Shown here in pieces: positions 29,854 through 39,769 of a DNA stretch of 64,000 bases. The notes beneath the pieces are model-generated. The model had not been told where the DNA came from. It searched no databases and saw only the letters and a program-made list of their open reading frames with translations. Position numbers and translations under genes: made by a program. The stretch is taken from contig JAEOTP010000069.1 in NCBI GenBank assembly GCA_016839765.1, positions 50,629 through 114,628 of the forward strand, in the 5' to 3' direction. How positions within the stretch are numbered: the stretch's first letter is position 1; each line of letters opens with the position of its first letter. The DNA is from Promethearchaeota archaeon. GTDB taxonomy: Archaea; Asgardarchaeota; Lokiarchaeia; Sigyniarchaeales; SOKP01.

Positions 29854-31269
29854 ATGAATAATAATTCATCAATAGCAGAAGCTACGCAAGTTGCACTAAT
29901 AAAAAGTACTACTTCCAAAGACGCAGTTTTAGAGGGAATTTCAAAATTAGGCGGGATTTCAAAATTTGTCAAAGAAGGAGATCTTGTTTTTATAAAAATT
30001 AATTTAAGAAACCCAGGTGGTTTTCCTACCAACACAAACTTTGATGTTATCAGTTCAGTAATTTCCTTATGTACAGATGCTGGAGCTAAGGAAATATATG
30101 TCGGTAGTTTTCCAGACCAACATGTTAAAATTAAAGCTTTAGCTGATGCTTTAGATCTTCAGACACTTTTTAAGAAGTGTAGAGCTAAATTATTACTATT
30201 AGATGATGAAGCGAAATATTCCCAAGAGATAATAAATCTGAATAATAAAGAGTTTAAAGTACCATCAGCAATTTTAAGATGTGACAAAATAATCTCAATC
30301 AACCAGGTAAATGTAGATCCAGTATTCGCATGTACCTTAAACTTACTTAATTCGTATTCAATTGTTTCGAACGAAGCTCAACAAATTAAAAAAGATCTAA
30401 GAGTGGGAAGAGATTATCTGCATCTTGATCAATATAAAAAGGATTTAATCTCGAATATTTTAGCTGTTTTTATGATAAAGAAACCAGATTTGGTAATAAA
30501 TGATTTATTCTATGTTTTAGAAGGAGCGGGACCCTTCAATTATAAAGATTCAAATTTAAAAAAGACCAGCTTTATGGTAATTGGTAATGATGCTGTTGCA
30601 GTTGATTCCATTACTTTAAGGTTATTAAATATTGATATTAGTAAACAAGATCTATTAATGGAAGCTCGTGATAAAAAAATAGGTATTGTAGATCTTTCCG
30701 AAATTAAATTAATTGGGGAAGATATAGACAAAAATAAATTGGATATAAAATTCTGCGCATCTAAATTGGAAGATGTGACAGTTAAGAATACTGACATAAA
30801 AAAAGGGAGATTATGTTCCGGATGCTTTAACCAGGCATATCATCTACTTAATCTTATGAAATCGAAAATGACTAAAGATTTAAAATACATAGAGAGGCAA
30901 TCATTATTAATTGGGGAAAAACCCCACGAACCAGAATTTTTAGAAAATATTTTAATTTTTGGAGATTGTGCTATAAATAGTACGAAAGATCGTACTTTCA
31001 GGAAAATAGTTATAGAAAAAGGTAAAAATCTAATTGAGAAGGCTAAAAATAAAATCAAAAAGGAAAAGAAAAAGAAATCTAAGAGTAAGACTAAAATTAT
31101 ATCGAATAAACAAATATTAGAATTACCTGGTTGCCCTCCTGATATCTTGAAATGCGTTTCTTCAATAATTAAATATTACGGAAAGGATGAAGTTCCAGGT
31201 TTGAATTTATATTATAATTTAATAAGTACATATGTAGATTTTAAGAAAATCGAGGCTAAGAAGAAGTAG
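29854..31269 (+). CDS. DUF362-type protein
   Basis: VALIKSTTSKDAVLEGI...FIKINLRNPGGFPTNTNFDVISSVISLCTDAGAKEIYVGSFP; CSGCFNQAYHLL. Confidence 0.75.
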   Translation: MNNNSSIAEATQVALIKSTTSKDAVLEGISKLGGISKFVKEGDLVFIKINLRNPGGFPTNTNFDVISSVISLCTDAGAKEIYVGSFPDQHVKIKALADALDLQTLFKKCRAKLLLLDDEAKYSQEIINLNNKEFKVPSAILRCDKIISINQVNVDPVFACTLNLLNSYSIVSNEAQQIKKDLRVGRDYLHLDQYKKDLISNILAVFMIKKPDLVINDLFYVLEGAGPFNYKDSNLKKTSFMVIGNDAVAVDSITLRLLNIDISKQDLLMEARDKKIGIVDLSEIKLIGEDIDKNKLDIKFCASKLEDVTVKNTDIKKGRLCSGCFNQAYHLLNLMKSKMTKDLKYIERQSLLIGEKPHEPEFLENILIFGDCAINSTKDRTFRKIVIEKGKNLIEKAKNKIKKEKKKKSKSKTKIISNKQILELPGCPPDILKCVSSIIKYYGKDEVPGLNLYYNLISTYVDFKKIEAKKK

Positions 31270-31284
31270 GAGAAAAAAGCATAA

Positions 31285-32829
31285 ATGTTCGATAATAACT
31301 TTAAAAGTAATTGGAAGAAAATATTGAATTATAATAATAAAATAAATTTAGTAGAGAGCCCAGAAGAAATAAGAGAACAAGTAAGGATTCCATTAACACC
31401 TATACATATTGAAGGATATTTACTATATTACCTATTTGAACTGCTTTATCCTAAATTCGTAAATGATCAGCAAAATATTTTAGATATAATCCTTTCGGAT
31501 TATGACATTGAAAATAAAGTGCTAGGAATATATTTATATAAGACAAAAAAAGCAGGAATCCATGAATCTATCGAGGAATTACCGAAGGATTTAGTGATAA
31601 TAAAAGAAAAAGACATTACAGATATGAATCAATTATTTAATATGGTTCAATCTCATATCAGTGATAAGAAAAGTGTAAAAATTTCCTCTATTCGAATATT
31701 TACGAGACGAGGGATAGATTTAATTAATACATATTGTGATAACCTAGAAAAATATTCAATATATGAATTTCTATATCGTTTTCTAGATTTAATTCAGAAA
31801 TTAATTAACGAAAATCTGATTTATTTATTCCCTGAACCTAATGTCTATAGATTTTTAAAAGATTTTTTCAAAATTTTAAATAACTTAAAGTTATCGAAAT
31901 TATTTAGAATCATTGAAAGCTTTATTTCAAGCTTTGCCACAGTTTTAGTTTTTTACTCAAGAAAGTTAAATATTATTACTGAAATAAATAAAAGAGATTC
32001 AAAACTCAATGAATCCAAAATTTCTATTAATTTAAGAACAACTAAAGACTTAGATTTAGAAGTAAAGCAATATCTATCAAATAATTCGTTATTATTAGTC
32101 CAAAAAAAACTTAATTCTGAAAGTGTTGTGAATTTAAGTCAAGATCATTTAATTTCATTCTTTTTAGATTTATTCGATTTAGAAATTCCAATAAAAAAAG
32201 AAAATTTCAAATTAATACTTCAAAAATTTATTTATGGGATAAGATCCTTTGAAATTCATTGGAATCTTTTACCACGTCCAAGAATATATAATACCTTAAT
32301 ACGGTTTTTAGTGCGGTTGTTAGGAATAAATATTAATTTTAAAAAGCTTTCTCATTGGGCAATTCCAGATATGTTTTTTAGCTTAATAGATACATATTTT
32401 GGATTAAATTCAAATATTCTACTTATCATAGTGAATAAAAATAGAATTTTCACTAAAACATCTCTATTATTAGAAATTGAGAATAGTTCCTTGATAAAAA
32501 TTATCCCAATTGATAATCCAGAGATAATTGTAAAGAAAAAAGTTGATTCACTTGATTCAATTAGAAATTCTTTTTTAGAAAAATTTGGAATTAATCCAAT
32601 TATAGTTAAAGTAGATAAAAACCTTATCCAAATGATAATATCTGTCTTAATCTTCAAGATTTATAAACTTAAACCACTTTCTCTTCTAAAAGTCCTTAAA
32701 ATGATTAAAAAAGAAGAATACTTTCAAATCCATCCGATATTACCTCCTTATCAATTAATCAGGAAAATGGGAACTATATCACTTTTAAAACTTTGTTTAT
32801 CAATACTCATCGATAAACATGAATTTTGA
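31285..32829 (+). CDS. Hypothetical protein, probably cotranscribed with the DUF362 gene
   Basis: 514-aa ORF 15 nt downstream; no family recognised. Confidence 0.6.
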   Translation: MFDNNFKSNWKKILNYNNKINLVESPEEIREQVRIPLTPIHIEGYLLYYLFELLYPKFVNDQQNILDIILSDYDIENKVLGIYLYKTKKAGIHESIEELPKDLVIIKEKDITDMNQLFNMVQSHISDKKSVKISSIRIFTRRGIDLINTYCDNLEKYSIYEFLYRFLDLIQKLINENLIYLFPEPNVYRFLKDFFKILNNLKLSKLFRIIESFISSFATVLVFYSRKLNIITEINKRDSKLNESKISINLRTTKDLDLEVKQYLSNNSLLLVQKKLNSESVVNLSQDHLISFFLDLFDLEIPIKKENFKLILQKFIYGIRSFEIHWNLLPRPRIYNTLIRFLVRLLGININFKKLSHWAIPDMFFSLIDTYFGLNSNILLIIVNKNRIFTKTSLLLEIENSSLIKIIPIDNPEIIVKKKVDSLDSIRNSFLEKFGINPIIVKVDKNLIQMIISVLIFKIYKLKPLSLLKVLKMIKKEEYFQIHPILPPYQLIRKMGTISLLKLCLSILIDKHEF

Positions 32830-32850
32830 AATATAGATTTAAAGATTAGA

Positions 32851-33951
32851 TTATTCTAAATAACCTTTTACTTTTAATAATTCAGCATTTAATATTGCTC
32901 CACCAGCAGCTCCCCGTATTGTATTATGACTTAACCCTATAAACTTAAAATGAAATACATTATCTTCTCTCAATCTTCCAATAGTTACAGCCATCCCTTT
33001 ATCATTCTCTCTATCTTTTTTTGGTTGAGGTCTATTACTATTTTCTAAATAAATTATTGGCTGTTTAGGTGCAAAAGGTAATTCTAACTCTTGGGGAAGT
33101 GATTTAAATTCTGTCCAAATTCTTATAATATCTTCCTGGGAAGGAATTTTATTTTTAAACTGAATACTCACGCATGCAGTATGACCATCACTCACGGGAA
33201 CTCTCGTACAGGTAGCACTAATTTGGATTGATTCATCATTTAATATTCCATTTTTACCTAAAGTTCCCATTATTTTTGCAGGTTCTTTCTCAGATTTTTC
33301 TTCCTCTCCATTAATGAATGGTATGATATTATCTACCACATCTAGAGAGGCAACTCCTGGATATCCTGCTCCGGAAACTGCTTGAAGCGTGGTAACTATT
33401 AATTTATCAACTTTATACCCAGATTGTTCTAATGCGTAAATTGGGGTCACATAGCTTTGAATTGAACAATTTGGTTTTACTACAACAAAACCATTAGAAA
33501 ATCCTCGATTAGTTTGCTGTATAGGAATAACTTTTACATGTTCATGATTTACTTCAGGTATTATCATTGGAACATCTAAAGTCCATCTATTAGCAGAACT
33601 ATTACTTACAATTGGAAGTCCTTCTTTAGCATACTTAAATTCAATCTCACGTGTATCTTCTTTTTTGGGTAGATCCATTGCAGAAAACATAAAACTAATT
33701 TCTGAATCAATATTATTGAAATCTTGTACGTCTCTTACTATTAAATCTTTCAAATTATTAGGAATTTCCATAGGCATCTGCCATTTATGGTTTGTCGCTT
33801 GCTCATACGTTTTTCCAGCAGATCTTGGTGATGCAGCAACATCTGCTACTTCAAACCAAGGATGATTCTCTAATAATCTAATATAATTTTGCCCTACCAT
33901 CCCAGTAGCTCCCAATATTCCAACTTTTAATTTTCCCAAGAGTTTTATCAC
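32851..33951 (-). CDS. asd: Aspartate-semialdehyde dehydrogenase
   Basis: LKVGILGATGMVGQNYIRLLENHPWFEV, VVKPNCSIQSYVTPIYAL catalytic Cys, TTLQAVSGAGYPGV. Confidence 0.95.
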   Translation of the reverse strand: MIKLLGKLKVGILGATGMVGQNYIRLLENHPWFEVADVAASPRSAGKTYEQATNHKWQMPMEIPNNLKDLIVRDVQDFNNIDSEISFMFSAMDLPKKEDTREIEFKYAKEGLPIVSNSSANRWTLDVPMIIPEVNHEHVKVIPIQQTNRGFSNGFVVVKPNCSIQSYVTPIYALEQSGYKVDKLIVTTLQAVSGAGYPGVASLDVVDNIIPFINGEEEKSEKEPAKIMGTLGKNGILNDESIQISATCTRVPVSDGHTACVSIQFKNKIPSQEDIIRIWTEFKSLPQELELPFAPKQPIIYLENSNRPQPKKDRENDKGMAVTIGRLREDNVFHFKFIGLSHNTIRGAAGGAILNAELLKVKGYLE

Positions 33952-34069
33952 TCCATCTGTTATTTTTAATTTAAAATTTAAAATGAGTGTACATTGAATA
34001 ATTTTATTAAAATATTAAGTGTTAGATTTATTATAGACATTACATAAAAAACTAATTTTTGTGAGATAA

Positions 34070-35449
34070 ATGCAGAACATCAATGATGATTTATTAAAGC
34101 AAGCAGAAGAATTAGAAAAACAATCTAAAAATGAAATTAAAAATAAGAATTTAAATGCTGCAATTTCGTTATTATTGAATGCTAAAGATATTTATGCGCG
34201 ATTGGGTCTTACAGGTCAAGTTGGAATATTACTCAAGGAAATAGTTAGATTGAAAAATCTTGAAAAAGAAGAACCAAAACCATTTTCTTTAAAAAAGGAA
34301 GAAATAAAACCAATTTTTCTAAAAAAGGAAGAAATGAAATCAATATCTCCAACTATAAATATAAGTCCTCCTATCGATACAAAAATTAAAATGGAAATTA
34401 ATGGTAAAGATGTTTTAGAGTCAAAAGGAAATCAGTTATTAGAAGAGGCGAGGTATTTAGCTTTAAATAACGAATTAAGTGAATCAATTAAAATATATAA
34501 TGAAGCTTATGATATATTTAAAAAAATAAATCATACTTATGAATGTAAACAAATTTTATGGCAAATTAATGAAATTAAAGAATATCAAAAATGGGGAAAA
34601 TCTCGTAAGTCTAAAGGTATCCAAGTTCCAGTGAAAGATATTATATCATTGGCAGCAGCTGAAAAAAGGAGATTATGGATTCAAGAGCAATTACAAGAAG
34701 GTAACCGAGCAAGATCAGTCCAAATCGATGAAAGTAAAACAAAAACCAAGCAAAAGAAATCATATAAAATATTTGAACAACGATCTAAAAAAGAAAAATT
34801 AGATGAGGAGAAAAGAAAAGCTGAATTAAAATTACTGCAAGAACGACAAGAGCAAAGAAAACAAATAATGGGAGAACGTGAAGAGAAAATAATAAAATTA
34901 CGTGAACAAAAACAAACAGAGGAAACATTGCAGAAAATTGCTGAAGAATTTTTAGATAAAGCAACTAAATCTGTCCAGAAAAGAGAATATGATGAAGCTA
35001 AATTGAATTATGAAAAAGCAATAGAAATCTTTACGGGATTAGGCTGGAGCAGTCAGGTAAAAGTATTGAGGCAAGAATTATGGAATGTAGATCGCTATAA
35101 AAAAGAGTATGAAAAGAAACTTGAATTTAATCTATCAGTAAGACAGAGAAGTGAAGAAGAATTTCAGAAGAGAGTTAAAACCATGAAGAGTGATTATATA
35201 AAGTATCAAGAAAGAGTTCTAGAACAAATGAGCGATTTCCCTCCCGAAGTAAAGGCTAAATTAGAAAAAGCTCAATTAATAAAGGAAAAAGCAGATAAAG
35301 AAGAAAGTCTAAATAAACTAGGAAGAGTCTTAGAGCGGTATAAATATATCTTAAAGTTATATTTATCAATCCCAAAAGAAACAGTTGACTTAACAGACGA
35401 GGTTTCTAATATTAAACAAAAAATCTCACAATTAGAGAATAATATATAA
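34070..35449 (+). CDS. Protein with three TPR/MIT-like helical repeats and charged coiled coil
   Basis: Repeats such as LLKQAEELEKQSKNEIKNKNLNAAISLLLNAKDIYARLGLTGQVGILLKEI and FLDKATKSVQKREYDEAKLNYEKAIEIFTGLGWSSQVKVLRQEL. Confidence 0.65.
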   Translation: MQNINDDLLKQAEELEKQSKNEIKNKNLNAAISLLLNAKDIYARLGLTGQVGILLKEIVRLKNLEKEEPKPFSLKKEEIKPIFLKKEEMKSISPTINISPPIDTKIKMEINGKDVLESKGNQLLEEARYLALNNELSESIKIYNEAYDIFKKINHTYECKQILWQINEIKEYQKWGKSRKSKGIQVPVKDIISLAAAEKRRLWIQEQLQEGNRARSVQIDESKTKTKQKKSYKIFEQRSKKEKLDEEKRKAELKLLQERQEQRKQIMGEREEKIIKLREQKQTEETLQKIAEEFLDKATKSVQKREYDEAKLNYEKAIEIFTGLGWSSQVKVLRQELWNVDRYKKEYEKKLEFNLSVRQRSEEEFQKRVKTMKSDYIKYQERVLEQMSDFPPEVKAKLEKAQLIKEKADKEESLNKLGRVLERYKYILKLYLSIPKETVDLTDEVSNIKQKISQLENNI

Positions 35450-35497
35450 TTTAAAATATTTAAGTTATCTAGTTAATTACTTATTCCTTGATATTTA

Positions 35498-36544
35498 ATG
35501 AAAAATCCCTTCTCAGAATTTTATCACGTTCCCAACTCGAAAGAGCTTCTAGATATTGCTTTTAGAAGAGCTATGAAAAGTTCTACTCAAGTATCTAAAA
35601 ATGCGCCCATTTTAATAAAGGCTAAAAAAAAGGAATCTAAACGTATCAAGGTAGCAATCGAAGAGTTAATTGAAAGAATTCTCAAAATCATAAAAAGTGT
35701 TCCAATAATAGATGAATTACCGGATTTTTATAAAGAATTAGCCTCATTATTAGTAGATATTGATAAATTAAAACTAACTCTTGGCAAAATAAATGGAATT
35801 TTACCAATATTAAGCCAAATTGAAAGAGATCATTCAAAACAATTAAACCGGATTGAAAACCCTAAAGAGGGAGATAAAATAAGAAGAGCTGCATTTGGTA
35901 GAATTTCTTCAATTTTGAGGAAACAAAATAAAAACCTTGAGTATTTAAACAATATACGGGGAAAATTGAGAGAAATTCCATCAATTGATTACTCATTACC
36001 ATGTATAGTCGTTGCAGGTTATCCAAATGTTGGAAAGAGTAGTTTAGTAAAAAATATTTCAACCAATAAAAAAATAGAAGTTCAGGAGTATCCATTTACT
36101 ACTAAACAAATAATAATGGGTCATATTGAAATAGATCGAAAATTTGATAAAATTAAAATACAATGTTTGGATACTCCTGGTATTTTAGATCGACCTATGT
36201 CAAAGAGAAACAATATTGAGCTTCAAGCAATATTAGCATTACGTTTAATTTCAGACTTGATTATTTTCATTTTTGATCCTACTCCCGCATGCGGTTATTC
36301 AATTGATTCTCAAATAGAATTGTTTTATGAGATAAAAAATAGTTTTAGTAGAGATGGTAAGATTAAAATTTTTGTTGTATTGAATAAAATGGATTTAACA
36401 AGCCAATCAGAAATATCTTATCTAAAAGAAAGACTAGACTTAAATGATAATGATTATATCATGACCAATGCCCTGACGGGTGAAAATCTTGACATTTTAA
36501 GTTCACTTATAAAAAGTAAATATGGTAAGGAGGAATTATTTTAA
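35498..36544 (+). CDS. NOG1/OBG-type GTPase
   Basis: VAGYPNVGKSSLVKNIS, YPFTTKQIIMGHI, DTPGILDRP, NKMD. Confidence 0.9.
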   Translation: MKNPFSEFYHVPNSKELLDIAFRRAMKSSTQVSKNAPILIKAKKKESKRIKVAIEELIERILKIIKSVPIIDELPDFYKELASLLVDIDKLKLTLGKINGILPILSQIERDHSKQLNRIENPKEGDKIRRAAFGRISSILRKQNKNLEYLNNIRGKLREIPSIDYSLPCIVVAGYPNVGKSSLVKNISTNKKIEVQEYPFTTKQIIMGHIEIDRKFDKIKIQCLDTPGILDRPMSKRNNIELQAILALRLISDLIIFIFDPTPACGYSIDSQIELFYEIKNSFSRDGKIKIFVVLNKMDLTSQSEISYLKERLDLNDNDYIMTNALTGENLDILSSLIKSKYGKEELF

Positions 36545-36577
36545 TTAAATAATGCTTATTGTTAATAAGATTTCCAT

Positions 36578-37681
36578 ATGGTTAATTTAAATATTTTAGG
36601 TTTAGATATTGGAGGAGCAAATACTAAAGCTGCCTTGATCCAATGTAATATATTAAAAATTCAGAAAACCTACTCTTACATTGAATATTTTCCATTTTGG
36701 CAACAAAATTTAGACCAAATTCCTAATTTATTTAAACGAATTATTGAAAAATTACTAAATAAAAATCAGATAAAACAAAAAGATCTCGATTATATTTCTA
36801 TTACAATTACAGCAGAGCTTTCTGATGCTTTCCAAACAAAAAGAGAAGGTATAGAAATAATTGTAAATTATTTGAACAAGGTGTTTAATAAAGATAAAAT
36901 GTTTTTTATTAATACGAACTGTGAATTTGTCAAATTTGAAAAAGTAAAAAATGATTATTTGTCTATTGCTGCCGCAAATTGGGTTTCAACCTCCCTATTC
37001 TTAGGAAAATTCATACCAAAATGCATTTTAATTGATGCGGGTTCTACTACTGTAGATATTATTCCAATTTTAGGTTCAAGGCCTAATACCATTGGTAAGA
37101 CAGATATAGAACGCCTAATCAATCATGAACTAATTTATACTGGAGGTTTAAGGGCAACAATACCCTCAATTACTCATTTCGTTCCATACAAGGGTGAAAA
37201 AGTAAGGATTTCTTTTGAAAAATTTGCTTTAATTTCAGATATTCATAGAATTCTAAATAATGTCTCAGAAAAAGATTATATCAATGATACTGCTGATAAT
37301 AGAGGAAAATCAATTGATTATTGCTATGCGCGGTTAGCCCGTATAATATGTATGGATATTGAGACAATAACTAAGGATGATTTATATAAAATTGCCAATT
37401 ATGTATATGAAAAGCAATTGGAAATTATACAATTAGAAATTTCTCAATTTATGGCATCTCTTTATTCTAGATTACCAGAATTTCAGAATGATTTAATATT
37501 TATAATAACTGGTTTAGCAGCAGATTTTTTGATTAAAAAAGTATTAACAAGATTAGGTTTCAATAATATTAAATATTTTGAAAGAGTAACTAATATTCCT
37601 GATAAAATAAATTCCTCTGCTTTAGCAGTAGCAGGAGCTTTATACTATAAATTACAAAATGGCATAGAAAATGGCAACTAA
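36578..37681 (+). CDS. mfnF: MfnF-like methanofuran biosynthesis protein (ASKHA fold)
   Basis: LGLDIGGANTKAA, LIDAGSTTVDIIPI, YTGGLRATIPSI, CYARLARIICMD; followed directly by MfnE-like kinase. Confidence 0.75.
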   Translation: MVNLNILGLDIGGANTKAALIQCNILKIQKTYSYIEYFPFWQQNLDQIPNLFKRIIEKLLNKNQIKQKDLDYISITITAELSDAFQTKREGIEIIVNYLNKVFNKDKMFFINTNCEFVKFEKVKNDYLSIAAANWVSTSLFLGKFIPKCILIDAGSTTVDIIPILGSRPNTIGKTDIERLINHELIYTGGLRATIPSITHFVPYKGEKVRISFEKFALISDIHRILNNVSEKDYINDTADNRGKSIDYCYARLARIICMDIETITKDDLYKIANYVYEKQLEIIQLEISQFMASLYSRLPEFQNDLIFIITGLAADFLIKKVLTRLGFNNIKYFERVTNIPDKINSSALAVAGALYYKLQNGIENGN

Positions 37682-38399
37682 AGTAGCTATCTTTAAAATT
37701 GGCGGTAAAATTTTAGACAATAGTAAACATTTGATTAATACTATGGCTCAACTAACTCAACTATATGAAGACAATAATATTCAAAAAATAATACTAATTC
37801 CTGGTGGAGGGGCCTTAGCCAATTTTGTTAGAAATATGCATTTAGAATTTAAAATAAATGATGAACTGGCCCATTGGATTGCGATTTATTCTATGAACTT
37901 TAATGGGTTAGAGTTAAGACGAAAATTCCCTCATCTAGGAATCGTTGAAGATTTTGAACATCTTAAGAATGAAAAGCGAATATTTTCAATATTTTTACCA
38001 TATAAGTATCTCAGACTCATTGATCCTTTACCTCATAGTTGGGACGTGACTTCAGATTCAATTGCATTATATTGTGCTTATTGCCTTGGACTAAATGACT
38101 GTTTTTTAATTAAAGATATAGATGGAGTTTTAGATAAAAATAGTAGTGTTATAAAGGAGTTAACTACAAAAAAATTTATAAAATTAAAGAAAGAAGACGA
38201 TTTAGCCAAAACTAATGCAAATTCATCAGATATTAAAGAGCAATCTAAACCCATTGATGCATACTTAACTAAACTCATTGATTTACATAAGGTAAATTTA
38301 ATAATTCTCAATGGAGTTAGCCCTAATTTAAGAATTGTAAAATATTTTTCCAATACTAACCAAAGAAATAAAATTTATACTAAAATTAATTTTGAGTAA
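37671..38399 (+). CDS. mfnE: MfnE-like amino acid kinase-fold protein
   Basis: VAIFKIGGKILDN, LIPGGGALANFVR, SWDVTSDSIALYCA, DCFLIKDIDGVLDKN; overlaps the previous gene. Confidence 0.75.
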   Translation: MATKVAIFKIGGKILDNSKHLINTMAQLTQLYEDNNIQKIILIPGGGALANFVRNMHLEFKINDELAHWIAIYSMNFNGLELRRKFPHLGIVEDFEHLKNEKRIFSIFLPYKYLRLIDPLPHSWDVTSDSIALYCAYCLGLNDCFLIKDIDGVLDKNSSVIKELTTKKFIKLKKEDDLAKTNANSSDIKEQSKPIDAYLTKLIDLHKVNLIILNGVSPNLRIVKYFSNTNQRNKIYTKINFE

Positions 38400-38522
38400 A
38401 AGGCTCTAGCCTTAAATTTAATGTGAATAAAATTGTATAAATGTAATTAAAGTTTTAATTAGAACATTGCTAAATATTCTATATAGATAATTTCAAAATA
38501 AAATATTTAAAGTGCGATTAAT

Positions 38523-39023
38523 ATGGATGATGAACAAATAAAAAAAAGTGCTGAATTTTTGATAGCCAATCTTGCTGGTAAAGAAGTACCTGGTAGAGTA
38601 AAATTTAATGTGAGATATAAAACTCTAGTTGATTTTGCTAAGATTTATGGGATAACTGATTCTAAATATGTTGGTTCAGAAGAGGAAGGAATTATTGCGT
38701 GCCATGCATTTGCTAATAACTTTACTATAAAAGCTCTTTATAAACTGCTACTAGGTATAAAATTGGTACAAAATGGTGAAGAACGTCCTTTTGTAACAAA
38801 TCCTGGGAAATTATTGCATATGGGTCAAAAATATAATTGGGATGGTTGTGTAGAACTTAAACAAGGAGATAAACTCAATATCACTGCCAAATGGGGAAAA
38901 GTGTGGCTAATTGAAAAGAATATGATGCTTTTGGCTGAAGTTCATGTAGAAGTAAAAAACCAAGATGGTGAAATGGTCGTACGGCCTGTAGTAACCGCGG
39001 GTGTTAGGCCAGGGGGTTATTAA
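38523..39023 (+). CDS. MaoC-like/FAS1-type dehydratase, hotdog fold (subunit 1)
   Basis: Hotdog N-terminal dehydratase-like sequence; PFVTNPGKLLHMGQKYNWDGCVELKQGDKL; paired with a MaoC gene. Confidence 0.75.
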   Translation: MDDEQIKKSAEFLIANLAGKEVPGRVKFNVRYKTLVDFAKIYGITDSKYVGSEEEGIIACHAFANNFTIKALYKLLLGIKLVQNGEERPFVTNPGKLLHMGQKYNWDGCVELKQGDKLNITAKWGKVWLIEKNMMLLAEVHVEVKNQDGEMVVRPVVTAGVRPGGY

Positions 39024-39046
39024 TATAATAAATGGAGGTAAAAAAG

Positions 39047-39595
39047 ATGGTTAAAATATCTGATATCAAAGTTGGAGATGTTATTAAGAATGAATTTGAT
39101 GGAATTACACGAGAATTATTAAGAGCCTATGCTAAAGCCTCAGGAGACACTAATCCAATTCATACCAATGATGAGATAGCGATTAGGGCTGGGTTAAAAG
39201 GAATTATAGCGCATGGACTTTTTAGTTTTGGTTTTATTACCAAATTATTTGAAGATTTTCTTGAACACGGTAAGCATGGAAAACTAATAGAAACTGATGT
39301 AGAAATGAGAGGCATGGTACGGTGTGGGGATCTACTTGTTACAGAAGCAGAGGTTACTAAAGTTGAAGGAAAACGAGTTTATTTGGATATAACTCAAACA
39401 ACCTTTACTAATATTGACATTAAAGATAAGAATGGAAATATTATGAAGCAATTTGAAGCAGGTGAAAGAGGATATATTTCAGATAAAGATAGAGAACAAG
39501 GGTTAGTTAAAACAAAAGAAATTTCAGAAGGTGTCCTTTCGTACAGAGAGCGTGTCGCAACACCAGGTTCTGCCATCATAGAATTATATGAGTAA
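39047..39595 (+). CDS. MaoC-family (R)-specific hydratase (subunit 2)
   Basis: YAKASGDTNPIHTNDEIAIRAGLKGIIAHGLFSFGF signature; ATG at 39047 follows ggaggt. Confidence 0.85.
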   Translation: MVKISDIKVGDVIKNEFDGITRELLRAYAKASGDTNPIHTNDEIAIRAGLKGIIAHGLFSFGFITKLFEDFLEHGKHGKLIETDVEMRGMVRCGDLLVTEAEVTKVEGKRVYLDITQTTFTNIDIKDKNGNIMKQFEAGERGYISDKDREQGLVKTKEISEGVLSYRERVATPGSAIIELYE

Positions 39596-39769
39596 ATTCA
39601 TTTCATTTATTTTAAATTTTATATTTTATTTTCTTTTTGTTTTTTATACTCATTAACTTTAAAATATCAAATTGCTATGTTATTTTTGAAATAACATTTT
39701 TATAGTTTTACGACAAAAGAGTTTATTGCAAGTATTCAAATTAAAACATAATAAAGTCGAATAATTCTA

